A stretch of 64,000 nt of DNA from Halorubrum salipaludis (GCF_002286985.1 NZ_NSKC01000003.1:372001-436000), one strand, 5' to 3'. Counted from the stretch's first letter, positions 16,508-25,105 are shown. Notes: generated by a model not told the origin, from the sequence alone. Translations and numbers: made by a program.

Positions 16508-17179
16508 ATGGAGACGCTACCGACCGGGATCTCCGTGCTGGACAGGGAGTTCGGCGGCGGACTCCCGAGCGGCAGCGTCGTCGTGTTGAAGGCGGACCCC
16601 GCGAGCCAGTCAGAGCTGATCGTGGACCGGTTCTCGCGCCCGCGGGAGTGCCGCTACCTCACGACGGTGCGTTCGGCCGACGCGGTCGAAGCGAGCCTCG
16701 CGCTCGGCGGAGCGGAGGCGGGAGACGACGGCGAAAGCGACGGCGAGCGGGGCGATAGTGAGGGCGGAGCCGGAGAGACCGTCGTCGAGGAGACGGACCG
16801 CGAGGCCCCGCTCGACGACGTGTTGGCGACCGCCGCGGAGCTCTCGGACGGCGCCACGCTCGTCGTCGACTCCGTCGAACCGCTGGAGGCTTCCGACCGG
16901 TCGCGGTACGGATCGTTCCTCACCGACCTGCGCCGGCACGTCGCGGACGCCGGCGGGATCGCGGTGTTACACGCGTTCAAGGGGGAGACGGGGCGGAACC
17001 GCGTCGTCACCGAACAGGTCGCGGACGTGGTCTTCGACCTCCGGACGACCGTGACCGGCACGGAGATCGCGAACCGGCTGATCGTGCCGAAATTCCGCGG
17101 CGGCGCGGCGCTCGAAGAGCCCCTCAAGCTGAAACTCACCGACACGGTGTCGGTTGACACGAGCCGCGACATCGCCTGA
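16508..17179 (+). CDS. RecA/KaiC-like protein without a P-loop (HTR-like)
   Basis: A 223-residue RecA-superfamily protein beginning METLPTGISVLDREFGGGLP, the standard KaiC/RAD55 entry. Where GxPGxGKT should follow, the sequence is LKADPASQSELIV, so the nucleotide-binding loop is lost. Walker B-like TLVVDSVEP and the core strand IAVLHAFKGE remain. A disordered acidic insert (about 70-95) interrupts the middle. Haloarchaeal genomes often label such proteins HTR-like. It lies 74 bases after the MinD-like gene on the same strand, suggesting co-expression and perhaps a regulatory role without ATPase activity. Confidence 0.8.
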   Translation: METLPTGISVLDREFGGGLPSGSVVVLKADPASQSELIVDRFSRPRECRYLTTVRSADAVEASLALGGAEAGDDGESDGERGDSEGGAGETVVEETDREAPLDDVLATAAELSDGATLVVDSVEPLEASDRSRYGSFLTDLRRHVADAGGIAVLHAFKGETGRNRVVTEQVADVVFDLRTTVTGTEIANRLIVPKFRGGAALEEPLKLKLTDTVSVDTSRDIA

Positions 17180-17201
17180 CCCGGCGGGCGACCTGCTTTA
17201 T

Positions 17202-17462
17202 TTAAACCACCGCCGACGCCGCGACGACGACGACGCCGACGAGCACCGCGACCGCCGCCCAGTTCCGCGGTCGGTCGAGCGAGCCGTACGGGCCGCCCTT
17301 CCGCGAAAAGAGATAGCCCGCGTAGACGACCAGCGGCGCCAGCGTCGGCAGGGTCGACACCTCGACCACGCCCGCGACGCCGGACAGCAGGGCGAGCGCG
17401 ATCGTCGTCCCCCCGGCGCTGGCGGCGACGACGAGGTCGCTGCGCGCACGTTCGATTTTCAT
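17202..17462 (-). CDS. Small membrane protein, function unknown
   Basis: An 86-residue protein with three hydrophobic segments (DLVVAASAGGTTIALALLSG, PTLAPLVVYAGYLF and WAAVAVLVGVVVVAASAVV). A basic loop, SRKGGPYGSLDRPRNW, lies between segments two and three. It starts at ATG 17462 and ends just past the convergent RecA-like gene. There is no family signature I can name. Confidence 0.7.
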   Translation of the reverse strand: MKIERARSDLVVAASAGGTTIALALLSGVAGVVEVSTLPTLAPLVVYAGYLFSRKGGPYGSLDRPRNWAAVAVLVGVVVVAASAVV

Positions 17463-17548
17463 GTCTCTCTGTGGGTCGACCGCGCTTCAAAAGGGATCGG
17501 TTCGGGGCCGAAGACCGACCGGGTCGGTCGGTCAAACGGCGCGTCGGG

Positions 17549-18466
17549 TTACTCCTCGTCGATCTCGTCGACGATCTCGTCGGCGTCGACGTCGACGTCT
17601 TCGAGCGCCTCCTCGATGTCGCCCGCGCCGGCGCCGCCCATGCCGCCCATCATGCCGCCGAGACCGCCCATGCCGCCGCCCTCGATGACCTCCTCGACGA
17701 CGACGCGGTCGAGGTCGAGCCGGCTCATGAGGTCCTGCGCGATCTGCTGTTTCTGGAACATCCACTGCTGGTTCATCTGCATCGCCTGCGTCGCGGTGAC
17801 GTAGAGCACGTCCTTCTCGACCTCCTCGGTCTCGACGACTTCCTCGCCGTCGTCGTCCTCGGTGACGGTCTCCTCCTCCTCGGTGACCGTCTCGATCCGG
17901 ACCTCGGGCGCCTCCTGGAGGTACATCCCGAGCATGCCCGACGCCTGCTCTTCGCGGTCGTCGATGGCTTCGAGGATCTCGTACTCGTACTCGAGGTCCT
18001 CGCCGGCCAGCGGGTGGTTGAAGTCGACGCGGGCGCGACCGCCGATGATCGTCTCGAGGTACCCCTGCCGGTTGTCGATCTGGACCTGCGCGCCGGGGTA
18101 GCGGCTGTCCTCGGGGATCTTGTCGGCCTTGACGGTCTCGACCTCGTCGGGGTCGTACTCGCCGAAGGCGTCCTCGGCGGGCACGTCGACGACGCCCTCG
18201 TCACCGACCTCGGCGCCGATGAAGGCCTCCTCGACGGACGGGAACACGTGCCCGGCGCCCAGCGCGATGATACGCGGCTCGAACTCGTGCTCCTCGGTGT
18301 CGATCTCCGCCTCCTCGGCGGTCTCCTCGTCCGTGGTGTCGATGACGCGGCCGTCATCGGCGGTTCGAATCGTGTACGCGACTCGCACGAAGTCGCCGTC
18401 GGCGAGTCCCTCGGTCTCGGCCTCGTCTGCGTCCTCGGCCGCGTCCGCTTGCTCCTGATCGCTCAT
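17549..18466 (-). CDS. FKBP-type peptidyl-prolyl cis-trans isomerase (SlyD-like)
   Basis: Catalyses proline isomerisation and acts as a folding chaperone. After a disordered acidic N-terminus, the FKBP fold runs from about residue 25 (DFVRVAYTIRTADDGRVIDTT) through ALGAGHVFPSVEEAFIGAEVG, with an inserted-in-flap domain (YPGAQVQIDNRQGYLETI) and FNHPLAGEDLEYEYEI. About 130 extra residues follow: an acidic beta segment, a helical segment (QAMQMNQQWMFQKQQIAQDL), a Gly-Met-rich run (GGGMGGLGGMMGGMGG) and an acidic tail. CTTAAGGG about 24 bases upstream supports the ATG at 18466. Length (305) is typical of the long haloarchaeal form. Confidence 0.93.
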   Translation of the reverse strand: MSDQEQADAAEDADEAETEGLADGDFVRVAYTIRTADDGRVIDTTDEETAEEAEIDTEEHEFEPRIIALGAGHVFPSVEEAFIGAEVGDEGVVDVPAEDAFGEYDPDEVETVKADKIPEDSRYPGAQVQIDNRQGYLETIIGGRARVDFNHPLAGEDLEYEYEILEAIDDREEQASGMLGMYLQEAPEVRIETVTEEEETVTEDDDGEEVVETEEVEKDVLYVTATQAMQMNQQWMFQKQQIAQDLMSRLDLDRVVVEEVIEGGGMGGLGGMMGGMGGAGAGDIEEALEDVDVDADEIVDEIDEE

Positions 18467-18580
18467 ACCCTGAAGGTCTCCTGTTACACCCTTAAGGCGC
18501 ACGGTTCGACGCGGCGACGACCGCGTTGCGCCGGAGTCCACTCCCGCGGCGCTTAAGAACGCGCCTGGCGGAACCCGGGT

Positions 18581-19177
18581 ATGTTCGAGGTCGAGATCAA
18601 AGTGCCGGCCGACGCCGATGCGGTCCGGGAGCGACTGCGCGAGGTCGGCGCCGAGCGCGTCGACGCCCGCCGCCAGCGCGACGCGTACTACGACGCCCCG
18701 CACCGCGACTTCGCCGAGACGGACGAGGCGCTTCGGGTCCGACGGGAGTCTCCGCTCTCGGGGGGGATCGGCGGGGAGTCCGAGGCGGGGCCGGCGGACC
18801 CGGACCCGGCCGCTGAAACGACGAAGCTCACGTACAAGGGGCCGCTCCTCGACGAGGGGTCGAAGACCCGAGCGGAACACGAGACCGCCGTCGACGACGG
18901 CGAGGCGATGGCCGGCGTGCTCTCGGGGCTCGGGTTCGAACCGGCCGCGGTCGTCGAGAAGCGCCGGGAGTTCTGGTCGTTCGCGGGGTTCACCGTCACT
19001 CTCGACGCCGTCGACGGCCTCGGCGAGTTCGTCGAGATCGAACGCGAGGTCGACGACCAGGACGCGATCGAGGCCGCCCGCGACGAGGCGCTGGACGCGC
19101 TCGACCGGCTCGGACTCGACGGCGACGAACAGGTCCGAACCTCGTACCTCGGGCTGTTGCTGGCCGAGGAGTCCTGA
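18581..19177 (+). CDS. CYTH-domain protein (class IV adenylate cyclase / triphosphatase type)
   Basis: A 198-residue CYTH fold. The N-terminal ExExK metal and phosphate motif reads EVEIK (residues 3-7), followed by YYDAPHRDF, ALRVRRE, TKLTYKGPLL, VVEKRREFWSF and LGEFVEIERE, the standard alternating basic and acidic tunnel strands. Family members make cyclic AMP or hydrolyse thiamine or inorganic triphosphates; the archaeal substrate is unresolved. CTTAAG about 28 bases upstream gives a leaderless promoter divergent from the FKBP gene. A short acidic insert (about 60-80) separates two strands. Confidence 0.9.
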   Translation: MFEVEIKVPADADAVRERLREVGAERVDARRQRDAYYDAPHRDFAETDEALRVRRESPLSGGIGGESEAGPADPDPAAETTKLTYKGPLLDEGSKTRAEHETAVDDGEAMAGVLSGLGFEPAAVVEKRREFWSFAGFTVTLDAVDGLGEFVEIEREVDDQDAIEAARDEALDALDRLGLDGDEQVRTSYLGLLLAEES

Positions 19178-19188
19178 CGGGGCGGCGT

Positions 19189-19665
19189 TCAGCCGTCCCC
19201 TTCACCCTCCGGCCGCTTCTCCGAGAGCACGGTCCGGTCGAACTCGCAGACGAGCACGTCGTCGTCGCCCTCGACGACTTTGAACGCCTCCACGTGCATC
19301 GTGACCACGCCCCGCTCACCGTCGCTCGTCTCTCGCTTGTCCGTGACGGTCGACCGCGCGCGGATCGTGTCGCCGTGGAACACCGGGTTCGGGTGTTCGA
19401 CCGCGTCGTACGAGAGGTTCGCGACGATGGTGCCGTCCGTGGTCTCCGGGATCGACACGCCGACCGCGAGCGACATGGTGTAGAGGCCGTTGACCAGCCG
19501 CTCGCCGAACTGCGTCTCCGCCGCGAAGTCGGCGTCGAGGTGGAGCGGCTGCTGGTTCATCGTCATGTCGCAGAAGCGCTGGTTGTCGGCCTCGCTTATC
19601 GTGCGCCGCTTCGCGTGCTCGATCGTCTCGCCGACCGCGAACTCCTCGTAGTAGCGTCCGGGCAT
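19189..19665 (-). CDS. MaoC-family hydratase (hotdog fold)
   Basis: A 158-residue single-hotdog enoyl-CoA hydratase-like protein. The active-site motif is NQQPLHLDADFAAETQFGERLVNG (catalytic Asp and His), followed by YTMSLAVGVSIPETTDGTIV and NPVFHGDTIRARSTV. Start MPGRYYEEFAVGETI at 19665. Divergent from a CitE-like lyase gene, and the next plus-strand gene is glutamate dehydrogenase. This grouping resembles the mesaconyl-CoA hydratase, beta-methylmalyl-CoA lyase and glutamate dehydrogenase steps of the methylaspartate cycle, but the substrate is inferred from context only. Confidence 0.88.
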   Translation of the reverse strand: MPGRYYEEFAVGETIEHAKRRTISEADNQRFCDMTMNQQPLHLDADFAAETQFGERLVNGLYTMSLAVGVSIPETTDGTIVANLSYDAVEHPNPVFHGDTIRARSTVTDKRETSDGERGVVTMHVEAFKVVEGDDDVLVCEFDRTVLSEKRPEGEGDG

Positions 19666-19791
19666 GGGGCCACCGTCGGCGGGCGGCGTCAAAGCGGTAC
19701 CGCTCTCGCGGACGGCGGCTCGTCGCCCCTCCGCGAAGGCCGCTGTGCGAACGCCGGGACGATTTATGTCGATGCGCGCGGACTGCCCGAC

Positions 19792-20700
19792 ATGGCCCGA
19801 CGAAGCCTCCTGTTCTCCCCCGGCGACCGGCCGGAGCTCATGCGCAAGGCCCCCGGCGCCGGCGCCGACGTGATCTGCTTCGACCTCGAAGACGCGGTCG
19901 CGCCCGACCGGAAGGCCGAGGCCCGCGAATCGGTCCGCGCGGTGCTCACCGATCCCGACTTTGCCCCCGACGCGGAGGTGTGCGTCCGGCTCACGGCCGC
20001 CGAGCCGGCGGCCGACCTCGACGCGCTGGTGGGCGCCGGTAAGGACGCGGACTCCGACGCCGACCTCCGGCTCGACGCGGTCATGCTCCCGAAGGTGGGG
20101 TCGGCCGATCGCGTCGAGGAGGCGGCGGCGCTCTGCGCGGACCGCGGGCTCGACCCGGCCGTGTTCGCCCTGGTCGAGACGGCGGCGGGGGTCCTCTCGG
20201 CCGAGTCGATCGCGGCCGCCGCCGCGACCGACGCGCTCGTCTTCGGCGCCGAGGACCTCGCGGCCGACGTGGGCGCGACACGGACCGACGAGGGGACCGA
20301 GGTGCTGTACGCCCGCGAGCACGTCGTCCTCGCGGCCGGCGCGGCCGGCGTCGACGCGATCGACACGGTGTTCACCGACTTCTCCGACGCGGACGGCCTC
20401 CGTGAAGAGGCCGGGTTCGCGCTCACGCTCGGCTACGACGGGAAGCTGGCGATCCACCCGGCACAGGTCGACCCGATCAACGCGGCGTTCACGCCGGACC
20501 CGGAAGAGGTCGAGTGGGCCGAACGAGTGCTCGACGCCCGCGACGCCGCGGAGCGAGAGGGCCGAGCGGTCTTCCAGGTGGACGGCGAGATGATCGACGC
20601 GCCCCTGATCGCGCAGGCGGAGCGGATCGTCGAGCGCGCCCCCGCGGGCGATCGGCCCGGCACCGATCGAGACAAGAACCGAAGCGGTCGTCACAGTTAA
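19792..20700 (+). CDS. CoA-ester lyase, CitE/HpcH family (malyl-CoA or beta-methylmalyl-CoA lyase type)
   Basis: A 302-residue TIM-barrel aldolase-like lyase of the HpcH/HpaI/CitE family. It starts [20 protein letters not shown]; the Mg-binding sites lie in [27 protein letters not shown] and [12 protein letters not shown], and [17 protein letters not shown] is the C-terminal substrate motif. The last 20 residues are a polar tail. GATTTATG about 27 bases before the ATG supports the start. Glutamate dehydrogenase follows after 25 bases on the same strand. Confidence 0.92.
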   Translation: MARRSLLFSPGDRPELMRKAPGAGADVICFDLEDAVAPDRKAEARESVRAVLTDPDFAPDAEVCVRLTAAEPAADLDALVGAGKDADSDADLRLDAVMLPKVGSADRVEEAAALCADRGLDPAVFALVETAAGVLSAESIAAAAATDALVFGAEDLAADVGATRTDEGTEVLYAREHVVLAAGAAGVDAIDTVFTDFSDADGLREEAGFALTLGYDGKLAIHPAQVDPINAAFTPDPEEVEWAERVLDARDAAEREGRAVFQVDGEMIDAPLIAQAERIVERAPAGDRPGTDRDKNRSGRHS

Positions 20701-20725
20701 CCTCGGCCCCCCGGGAGAATCAGTC

Positions 20726-21979
20726 ATGACCGGCCAAGCCAATCCCTTCGAGAGCCTTCAAGAGCAGGTCGACGACGCCGCGGCGTTCCTCGACGCGCCG
20801 CCGGGCGTGCTCACCCGCCTGAAGAACCCCGAGCGAGTGTTGGAGACGAACCTGACGTTCGAGCGCGACGACGGCACGCTGGAGACGGTCCGTGCGTACC
20901 GCTCGCAGTTCAACGGCGACCGCGGCCCGTACAAGGGTGGCATCCGGTATCACCCGGGCGTCACTCGCGACGAGGTGAAGGCGCTGTCCGGGTGGATGGC
21001 GTACAAGTGCGCCGTCGTCGATGTCCCGTACGGCGGCGGGAAAGGCGGCATCGCGATCGACCCCGCAGACTACTCGGAGGCCGAACTGGAGCGGCTCACC
21101 CGCGCGTTCGCGACGGAGCTCCGCCCGCTGATCGGCGAGGACCGGGACATCCCCGCCCCCGACGTCAACACCGGCCAGCGGGAGATGAACTGGATCAAAG
21201 ACACCTACGAGACCCTCGAAAACACGACCGCCCCCGGCGTCATCACGGGGAAGGCGCTCGACTCGGGCGGCAGCGAGGGGCGCGTCGAGGCGACCGGGCG
21301 CTCCGTCGCCCTCGCCGCGCGAGAGGCGTTCGACTGGCTCGACCGCGACATTGCAGACGCGACGGTCGCCGTGCAGGGGTACGGGAACGCGGGGTCGATC
21401 GCCGCCGCGCTGCTCGACGACCTCGGCGCCGACGTGGTCGCGGTCTCCGACTCTGCCGGGGGGATCCACGCGCCCGACGGGGTCGACCCGCGGGCGGTGA
21501 AAGCCCACAAGGCGGAGACCGGCACCGTCGGCGGGTTCTCGGGGACCGAGGCGGTCACCAACGAGGAGCTGCTGACGCTCGACGTCGACCTCCTCGTGCC
21601 GGCCGCGCTGGAGAACGCGATCGACGGCGACCTCGCCGTCGACGTGCGCGCCGACGTGATCGTCGAGGCCGCGAACGGGCCGCTCACCCCGGACGCCGAC
21701 GACGTGCTCGCCGAGAAGGACGTGTACGTCGTCCCCGATATCCTCGCGAACGCGGGCGGCGTCACCGTCTCGTACTTCGAGTGGGTCCAGAACCGACAGC
21801 GGTTCCACTGGACGGAAGAGCGGGTGAACGAGGAGTTAGAGCGCGTGATCACTGAGGCGTTCGATCGGCTGGTCGACAGCTACGAGGCGAACGACGCGCC
21901 GAACCTCCGGACTGCGGCGTACGTCGTCGCCATCGAGCGGATCGTAAACGCCGCCGATCAGGCCGGAAACTGGCCGTAG
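20726..21979 (+). CDS. Glutamate dehydrogenase (Glu/Leu/Phe/Val family)
   Basis: A 417-residue enzyme interconverting glutamate with 2-oxoglutarate and ammonia. Seen motifs: [20 protein letters not shown], the catalytic lysine segment [13 protein letters not shown], the Rossmann loop [15 protein letters not shown], and [15 protein letters not shown]. It closely follows the CitE-like lyase (25 bases, same strand), so the two are likely co-transcribed. NAD or NADP preference is not obvious. Convergent with dph6. Confidence 0.95.
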   Translation: MTGQANPFESLQEQVDDAAAFLDAPPGVLTRLKNPERVLETNLTFERDDGTLETVRAYRSQFNGDRGPYKGGIRYHPGVTRDEVKALSGWMAYKCAVVDVPYGGGKGGIAIDPADYSEAELERLTRAFATELRPLIGEDRDIPAPDVNTGQREMNWIKDTYETLENTTAPGVITGKALDSGGSEGRVEATGRSVALAAREAFDWLDRDIADATVAVQGYGNAGSIAAALLDDLGADVVAVSDSAGGIHAPDGVDPRAVKAHKAETGTVGGFSGTEAVTNEELLTLDVDLLVPAALENAIDGDLAVDVRADVIVEAANGPLTPDADDVLAEKDVYVVPDILANAGGVTVSYFEWVQNRQRFHWTEERVNEELERVITEAFDRLVDSYEANDAPNLRTAAYVVAIERIVNAADQAGNWP

Positions 21980-22000
21980 CGCCGTCCGCGAAACGATCCG

Positions 22001-22717
22001 TCACTCCAGCCGCGCGTCCCGGATCTCGACGTGGCCGCGGTCGCCCTCCCACACCGCGTCGTACTCGATGTCGATCCGCCGGTCCATGTGCGGCCCGTCG
22101 ACGACGTACGTCTCGAACTCGCCGCCCTCGCCCAGCGGGTGGACCCCGTACTCCTCGCGAAGGTCGACGAGCTCCGCGAGCGCGTCGGCGTCGTAGCGCC
22201 GGCCGAGCCACGACTCGTCGAGGCCGTAGGCGGCCACCTGCACGATCCGGATCTCGAAGCCGGCGTCGAACATCGCCTCGGCGAGTGCGACCGGGTCCTC
22301 GCGCCACAGGGGCGCGAACAGATCGATCCCGAGCCGGTCGCACATCCCCTGAATGCGGTTCGTCTGGAACTCGCTCTCGACCGCGCCCGCGGTGACGCCC
22401 GCGAGGTCGACGCCGTCACCCGCGGCGATCTCGCGGAGCGCGGCCTCCATCGGCTCCAGCTCCGCGTCGCCCTGCGCGCCGGCGTCGTCGACGTCGTCGG
22501 CGCCGAAATCGTCGGGCGACACCTCGACGAGGTCGATGCCCACGCTCTCGGCCGCGAGTTCGGCGAGGTGGGTCGCCGGCGTGTGGTACATGTACGAGTC
22601 GCCCGCGGGGTGGACCGTCAGGAGCCGCGAGACGTCGAGGCCCTCCTCCAGCGCGCGGTACAGCGCCCACGAGGAGTCCTTCCCGCCCGAAAAGAGGCTC
22701 ACCCAGTCGTCGGTCAT
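22001..22717 (-). CDS. dph6: Diphthine--ammonia ligase (Dph6)
   Basis: An ATP pyrophosphatase that amidates diphthine to diphthamide on elongation factor 2. The PP-loop SGGKDSSWALYRAL is at residues 9-22; GVTAGAVESEFQTNRI, LFAPLWREDP and GEGGEFETYVVDGP are the family hallmarks. The 238-residue length matches archaeal homologues. ATTTAGGC about 26 bases upstream suggests its own promoter, although the cassette 22767-25075 lies just upstream on the same strand with a 49-base gap. The first-step enzyme Dph2 is also in this window. Confidence 0.93.
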   Translation of the reverse strand: MTDDWVSLFSGGKDSSWALYRALEEGLDVSRLLTVHPAGDSYMYHTPATHLAELAAESVGIDLVEVSPDDFGADDVDDAGAQGDAELEPMEAALREIAAGDGVDLAGVTAGAVESEFQTNRIQGMCDRLGIDLFAPLWREDPVALAEAMFDAGFEIRIVQVAAYGLDESWLGRRYDADALAELVDLREEYGVHPLGEGGEFETYVVDGPHMDRRIDIEYDAVWEGDRGHVEIRDARLE

Positions 22718-22766
22718 ACCACCGGTAGTGGCCGAGACGCCTAAATGGGCGCCGGTTCCCGACCGC

Positions 22767-23594
22767 CTACGACTCCCGCTCGGCCGCCGCGGCGACGATC
22801 CGCGAGAGCTCCCGAACGTCGGGAACGGGCGCCGACGAACGTTCGGCTCCCGCCGTAGCCGTCCCGTCGTCTTCGTCTCGAAGCGCCTCCTCGAGCGACG
22901 CCCGCAGCTCGTGTACCCCGGCCGACGCGACCTCCTCCACCGGGGGGCCGTGCCGCGCCAGGAGTCGCGCCGTGCGCGGCCGGGCGCCGAGCCCGATCAG
23001 CTCCTCGACCGCCGACCTCTCCCCGCCCTCCGTCCCGTCTCCTGTGGCCGCTCGGCCGTCCTCGGCGGTCGCTCGGCCGTCCCCGGGAGTCGCGTCGGTC
23101 TCTGCTGACTCGGGGGTTTCGGCGGTCTCGACGGCCTCGCCGGCAGTCGCGCCGCTCGAAGCCGACCCGACCCGTCCGAGCGTTCCGACGCGTCGGGCGG
23201 CGTCCGAGCGACCCCGTTCGGAGTGCGGGCGCCGCGGCCGGCCGCGACCGCCGTCGGAGCCGCTCGGGCCGTCGGCGCGGGCGTCGTCTCCCGTCCCTCG
23301 ACCGCCGCCGGCGGGCTCCTCTGCGTCGCCGGTGCCCGGCGGCGGTCGGAGGCGGAACGACAGCGAGATGCACCCGTCTCCCTCCTCGAACGTCACGAGG
23401 AGCTCGGGCGGACTCTCCTCGACGCTCGCCGGGTCGACGGGCTCCGCGAGGAAGCCGACGGGGACCTCCAGGTCGACCTCGGTCAGCGCCATCGACCGCC
23501 CCGGAACGGCCTCTCGTTCCTCGTCGATGTCGACGGACGCGGCCAGGAGCTGCGCGTGGGCCCGTCGCATCAGGTCGTCGAGCGGGAGCGTCAC
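22767..23594 (-). CDS. Unknown protein: N-terminal beta domain, disordered linker, C-terminal HhH-like domain
   Basis: A 275-residue protein with three parts. Residues 1-90 start with a helix (LPLDDLMRRAHAQLLAASV) followed by strands (MALTEVDLEVPVGFL, PPELLVTFEEGDGCISLSF). Residues 91-205 are low-complexity Gly, Ala, Asp, Glu, Arg and Thr, probably disordered. Residues about 205-250 (VEELIGLGARPRTARLLARH, then PVEEVASAGVHEL) have the helix-hairpin-helix pattern of DNA-binding and protein-binding HhH repeats. Its start overlaps the stop of the previous gene by four bases. Last gene of a three-gene cassette of unknown function. Confidence 0.78.
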   Translation of the reverse strand: MTLPLDDLMRRAHAQLLAASVDIDEEREAVPGRSMALTEVDLEVPVGFLAEPVDPASVEESPPELLVTFEEGDGCISLSFRLRPPPGTGDAEEPAGGGRGTGDDARADGPSGSDGGRGRPRRPHSERGRSDAARRVGTLGRVGSASSGATAGEAVETAETPESAETDATPGDGRATAEDGRAATGDGTEGGERSAVEELIGLGARPRTARLLARHGPPVEEVASAGVHELRASLEEALRDEDDGTATAGAERSSAPVPDVRELSRIVAAAAERES

Positions 23595-24259
23595 GGTCCG
23601 CTCTCGTCCTCGAAGTGGAGTTCTGTCCTGACCGTTCCGATCCCGCCCGCGACCGCGTGCTCGGCGTAGCGCGCGTCGAACGGCGTCGCGTCGATCTCGC
23701 CGCCGAACGTCACCTTCGTCTCGACGTCGATCCCCTCCACGACGGGGCGGGGGTACCCCTGTTCGGCGACGCTCCGACGGGCGGCGAGCTCGCGGCGACC
23801 GATGCGCTCGGCGGCCGCGTCGCGGACCCGCCTGACCGCCGATCGGGTGAACAGCGCGAGGTCCCCGACGACCTCCAGCTCCCGCTCGGTGAGCTCCACG
23901 CCGAGGACGCGCTCCACGGGCGGCGTCTCGGAGAGCGGGCCCGCGGGAAACCGATCCGGGTGCACGTAGGGGCTGCCGGGTCGGACGGCGGTCTCACCCG
24001 GCTCCCACCGCGAGAGCGCCTTCCGGAGCAGATCCGGATCGACGTACGGTTCGAGCACCGTCCGGGGGTCGCGCCCGAACGGGGGGAACCGCTCGCGGAG
24101 GAACGCCTCGATCGCCTCCCGGTCGGCGAAGGCGGTCGGGTCGCGGTCGAGCGACTCGCGGAACGACGCGCGCTCGGCGGCCGCCTCCACCTCGGCGGCC
24201 GCGACGCCCTTCGTGCTCTCGAGGACGACGCCCGTCACCAGCGTCGAGAGGTCGGCCAT
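23591..24259 (-). CDS. Unknown protein, middle gene of the three-gene cassette
   Basis: A 222-residue soluble protein. The N-terminus (MADLSTLVTGVVLESTKGVA) is a hydrophobic helix, the middle is largely helical (about 35-175), and the C-terminus is beta-rich (GIDVETKVTFGGEIDATPF, GIGTVRTELHFEDES). It follows the first cassette gene by nine bases and overlaps the next by four, so the three proteins are likely made together. I do not recognise a family. The helix-then-strands plan resembles parts of the other two cassette proteins, which may mean shared ancestry. Confidence 0.78.
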   Translation of the reverse strand: MADLSTLVTGVVLESTKGVAAAEVEAAAERASFRESLDRDPTAFADREAIEAFLRERFPPFGRDPRTVLEPYVDPDLLRKALSRWEPGETAVRPGSPYVHPDRFPAGPLSETPPVERVLGVELTERELEVVGDLALFTRSAVRRVRDAAAERIGRRELAARRSVAEQGYPRPVVEGIDVETKVTFGGEIDATPFDARYAEHAVAGGIGTVRTELHFEDESGP

Positions 24260-24268
24260 CGCGACGGG

Positions 24269-25075
24269 TCACCGCGGCGGCGGGACTTCCGTCTCCCCTT
24301 CCTCGGGCCGGGTCTCCGGGACCCGAAGCGGCTGGTAGTCGCCGCGCAGGTTGAGCTCGACGCGGCCGAAGATCTCGCCTTCGACCTCCACGTCGCGCTC
24401 GCGCCGCTCCCGCTGGGTCGACACGTCGATCGACTGGTAGCCGCCGCCGATCCCCACGCCGACGATCGAGGTGAGCAGCCGGCCCGAGCCGCTGAACCCC
24501 GACCGGGTGCGCTCGCGCTGGCTCTCGGTCTCAGTGTCGCTCTCCCGGCCCCGCGCCTCGAACTTCAGTCGGGTCTCGATCGTCCCGTCGTCGAGGACGA
24601 CCCGGACGATCCCCTGTTCGACGAGCTCCTCCAGGGCCTCCTGTCGCGGCCGGGAGATCTTCCGCCGCACGAGCCGCCGGATCTGCCGGACGTCGCCCGG
24701 CTCTAGGCTCCCCGTCGGCAGCGACGACACCTCCAGGTCCTCCATCGGGTCCCGGAGCTTGGGCTCCATCCGCGAGGCGGCCTCCTCGTCGAGTTCACCG
24801 GGTTCCTCCGGGGTTCCGATGGTCGATTCGCCATCCTCCATGGGGCCGTTGGCTTGGATCCAGTGGTCGACCTCCTCCTCCGAGACGTTGTCCGCCTCGA
24901 ACTGCTCGATGCTGGCCGAGACCTGTTCGAGCAGGTCCGCGTACGCCTCCTGTTGGCGGATCATCGACGACACGGTCGCGTCGAACGTGTCGCTGATGAG
25001 CTTGTGGGTGAACTCCGGGAACGCGATCTCGTCCACTCTACTCAGCTCGTCGACGACGTCTGACGCTTGTGGCAT
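24269..25075 (-). CDS. Unknown protein, first gene of the three-gene cassette
   Basis: A 268-residue protein. The N-terminal half is helical (FPEFTHKLISDTFDATVSSM, then a coiled segment to about residue 60), followed by an acidic linker, a possible helix-turn segment (GDVRQIRRLVRRKISRPRQE, LVEQGIVRVVLDDGTIETRL) and a beta-rich C-terminus with a Gly run (SIVGVGIGGGYQSIDVS, GEIFGRVELNLRGDYQPL). I start it at ATG 25075 because the TATA box TTTATAAT is 26-27 bases upstream; an in-frame ATG at 25084 is only about 18 bases from that box. Family unknown. Confidence 0.78.
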   Translation of the reverse strand: MPQASDVVDELSRVDEIAFPEFTHKLISDTFDATVSSMIRQQEAYADLLEQVSASIEQFEADNVSEEEVDHWIQANGPMEDGESTIGTPEEPGELDEEAASRMEPKLRDPMEDLEVSSLPTGSLEPGDVRQIRRLVRRKISRPRQEALEELVEQGIVRVVLDDGTIETRLKFEARGRESDTETESQRERTRSGFSGSGRLLTSIVGVGIGGGYQSIDVSTQRERRERDVEVEGEIFGRVELNLRGDYQPLRVPETRPEEGETEVPPPR

Positions 25076-25097
25076 ATCTGACATTCAATCAAGAATC

Positions 25098-25105
25098 ATT
25101 ATAAA
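25098..25105 (-). promoter_or_regulatory. TATA box of the three-gene cassette
   Basis: TTTATAAT on the minus strand (25105-25098) lies in an AT-rich stretch (about 25085-25140) that contrasts with the surrounding GC-rich DNA. Its centre is about 27 bases from ATG 25075, favouring that start and a leaderless transcript. Beyond it, 25106-25230 contains no gene that I can support. Confidence 0.65.

Noticed and set aside
24269-25084. Start codon at 25084 for the first cassette gene
   Set aside because: It is only about 18 bases from the TATA box, too close for a start by the usual spacing; ATG 25075 fits.
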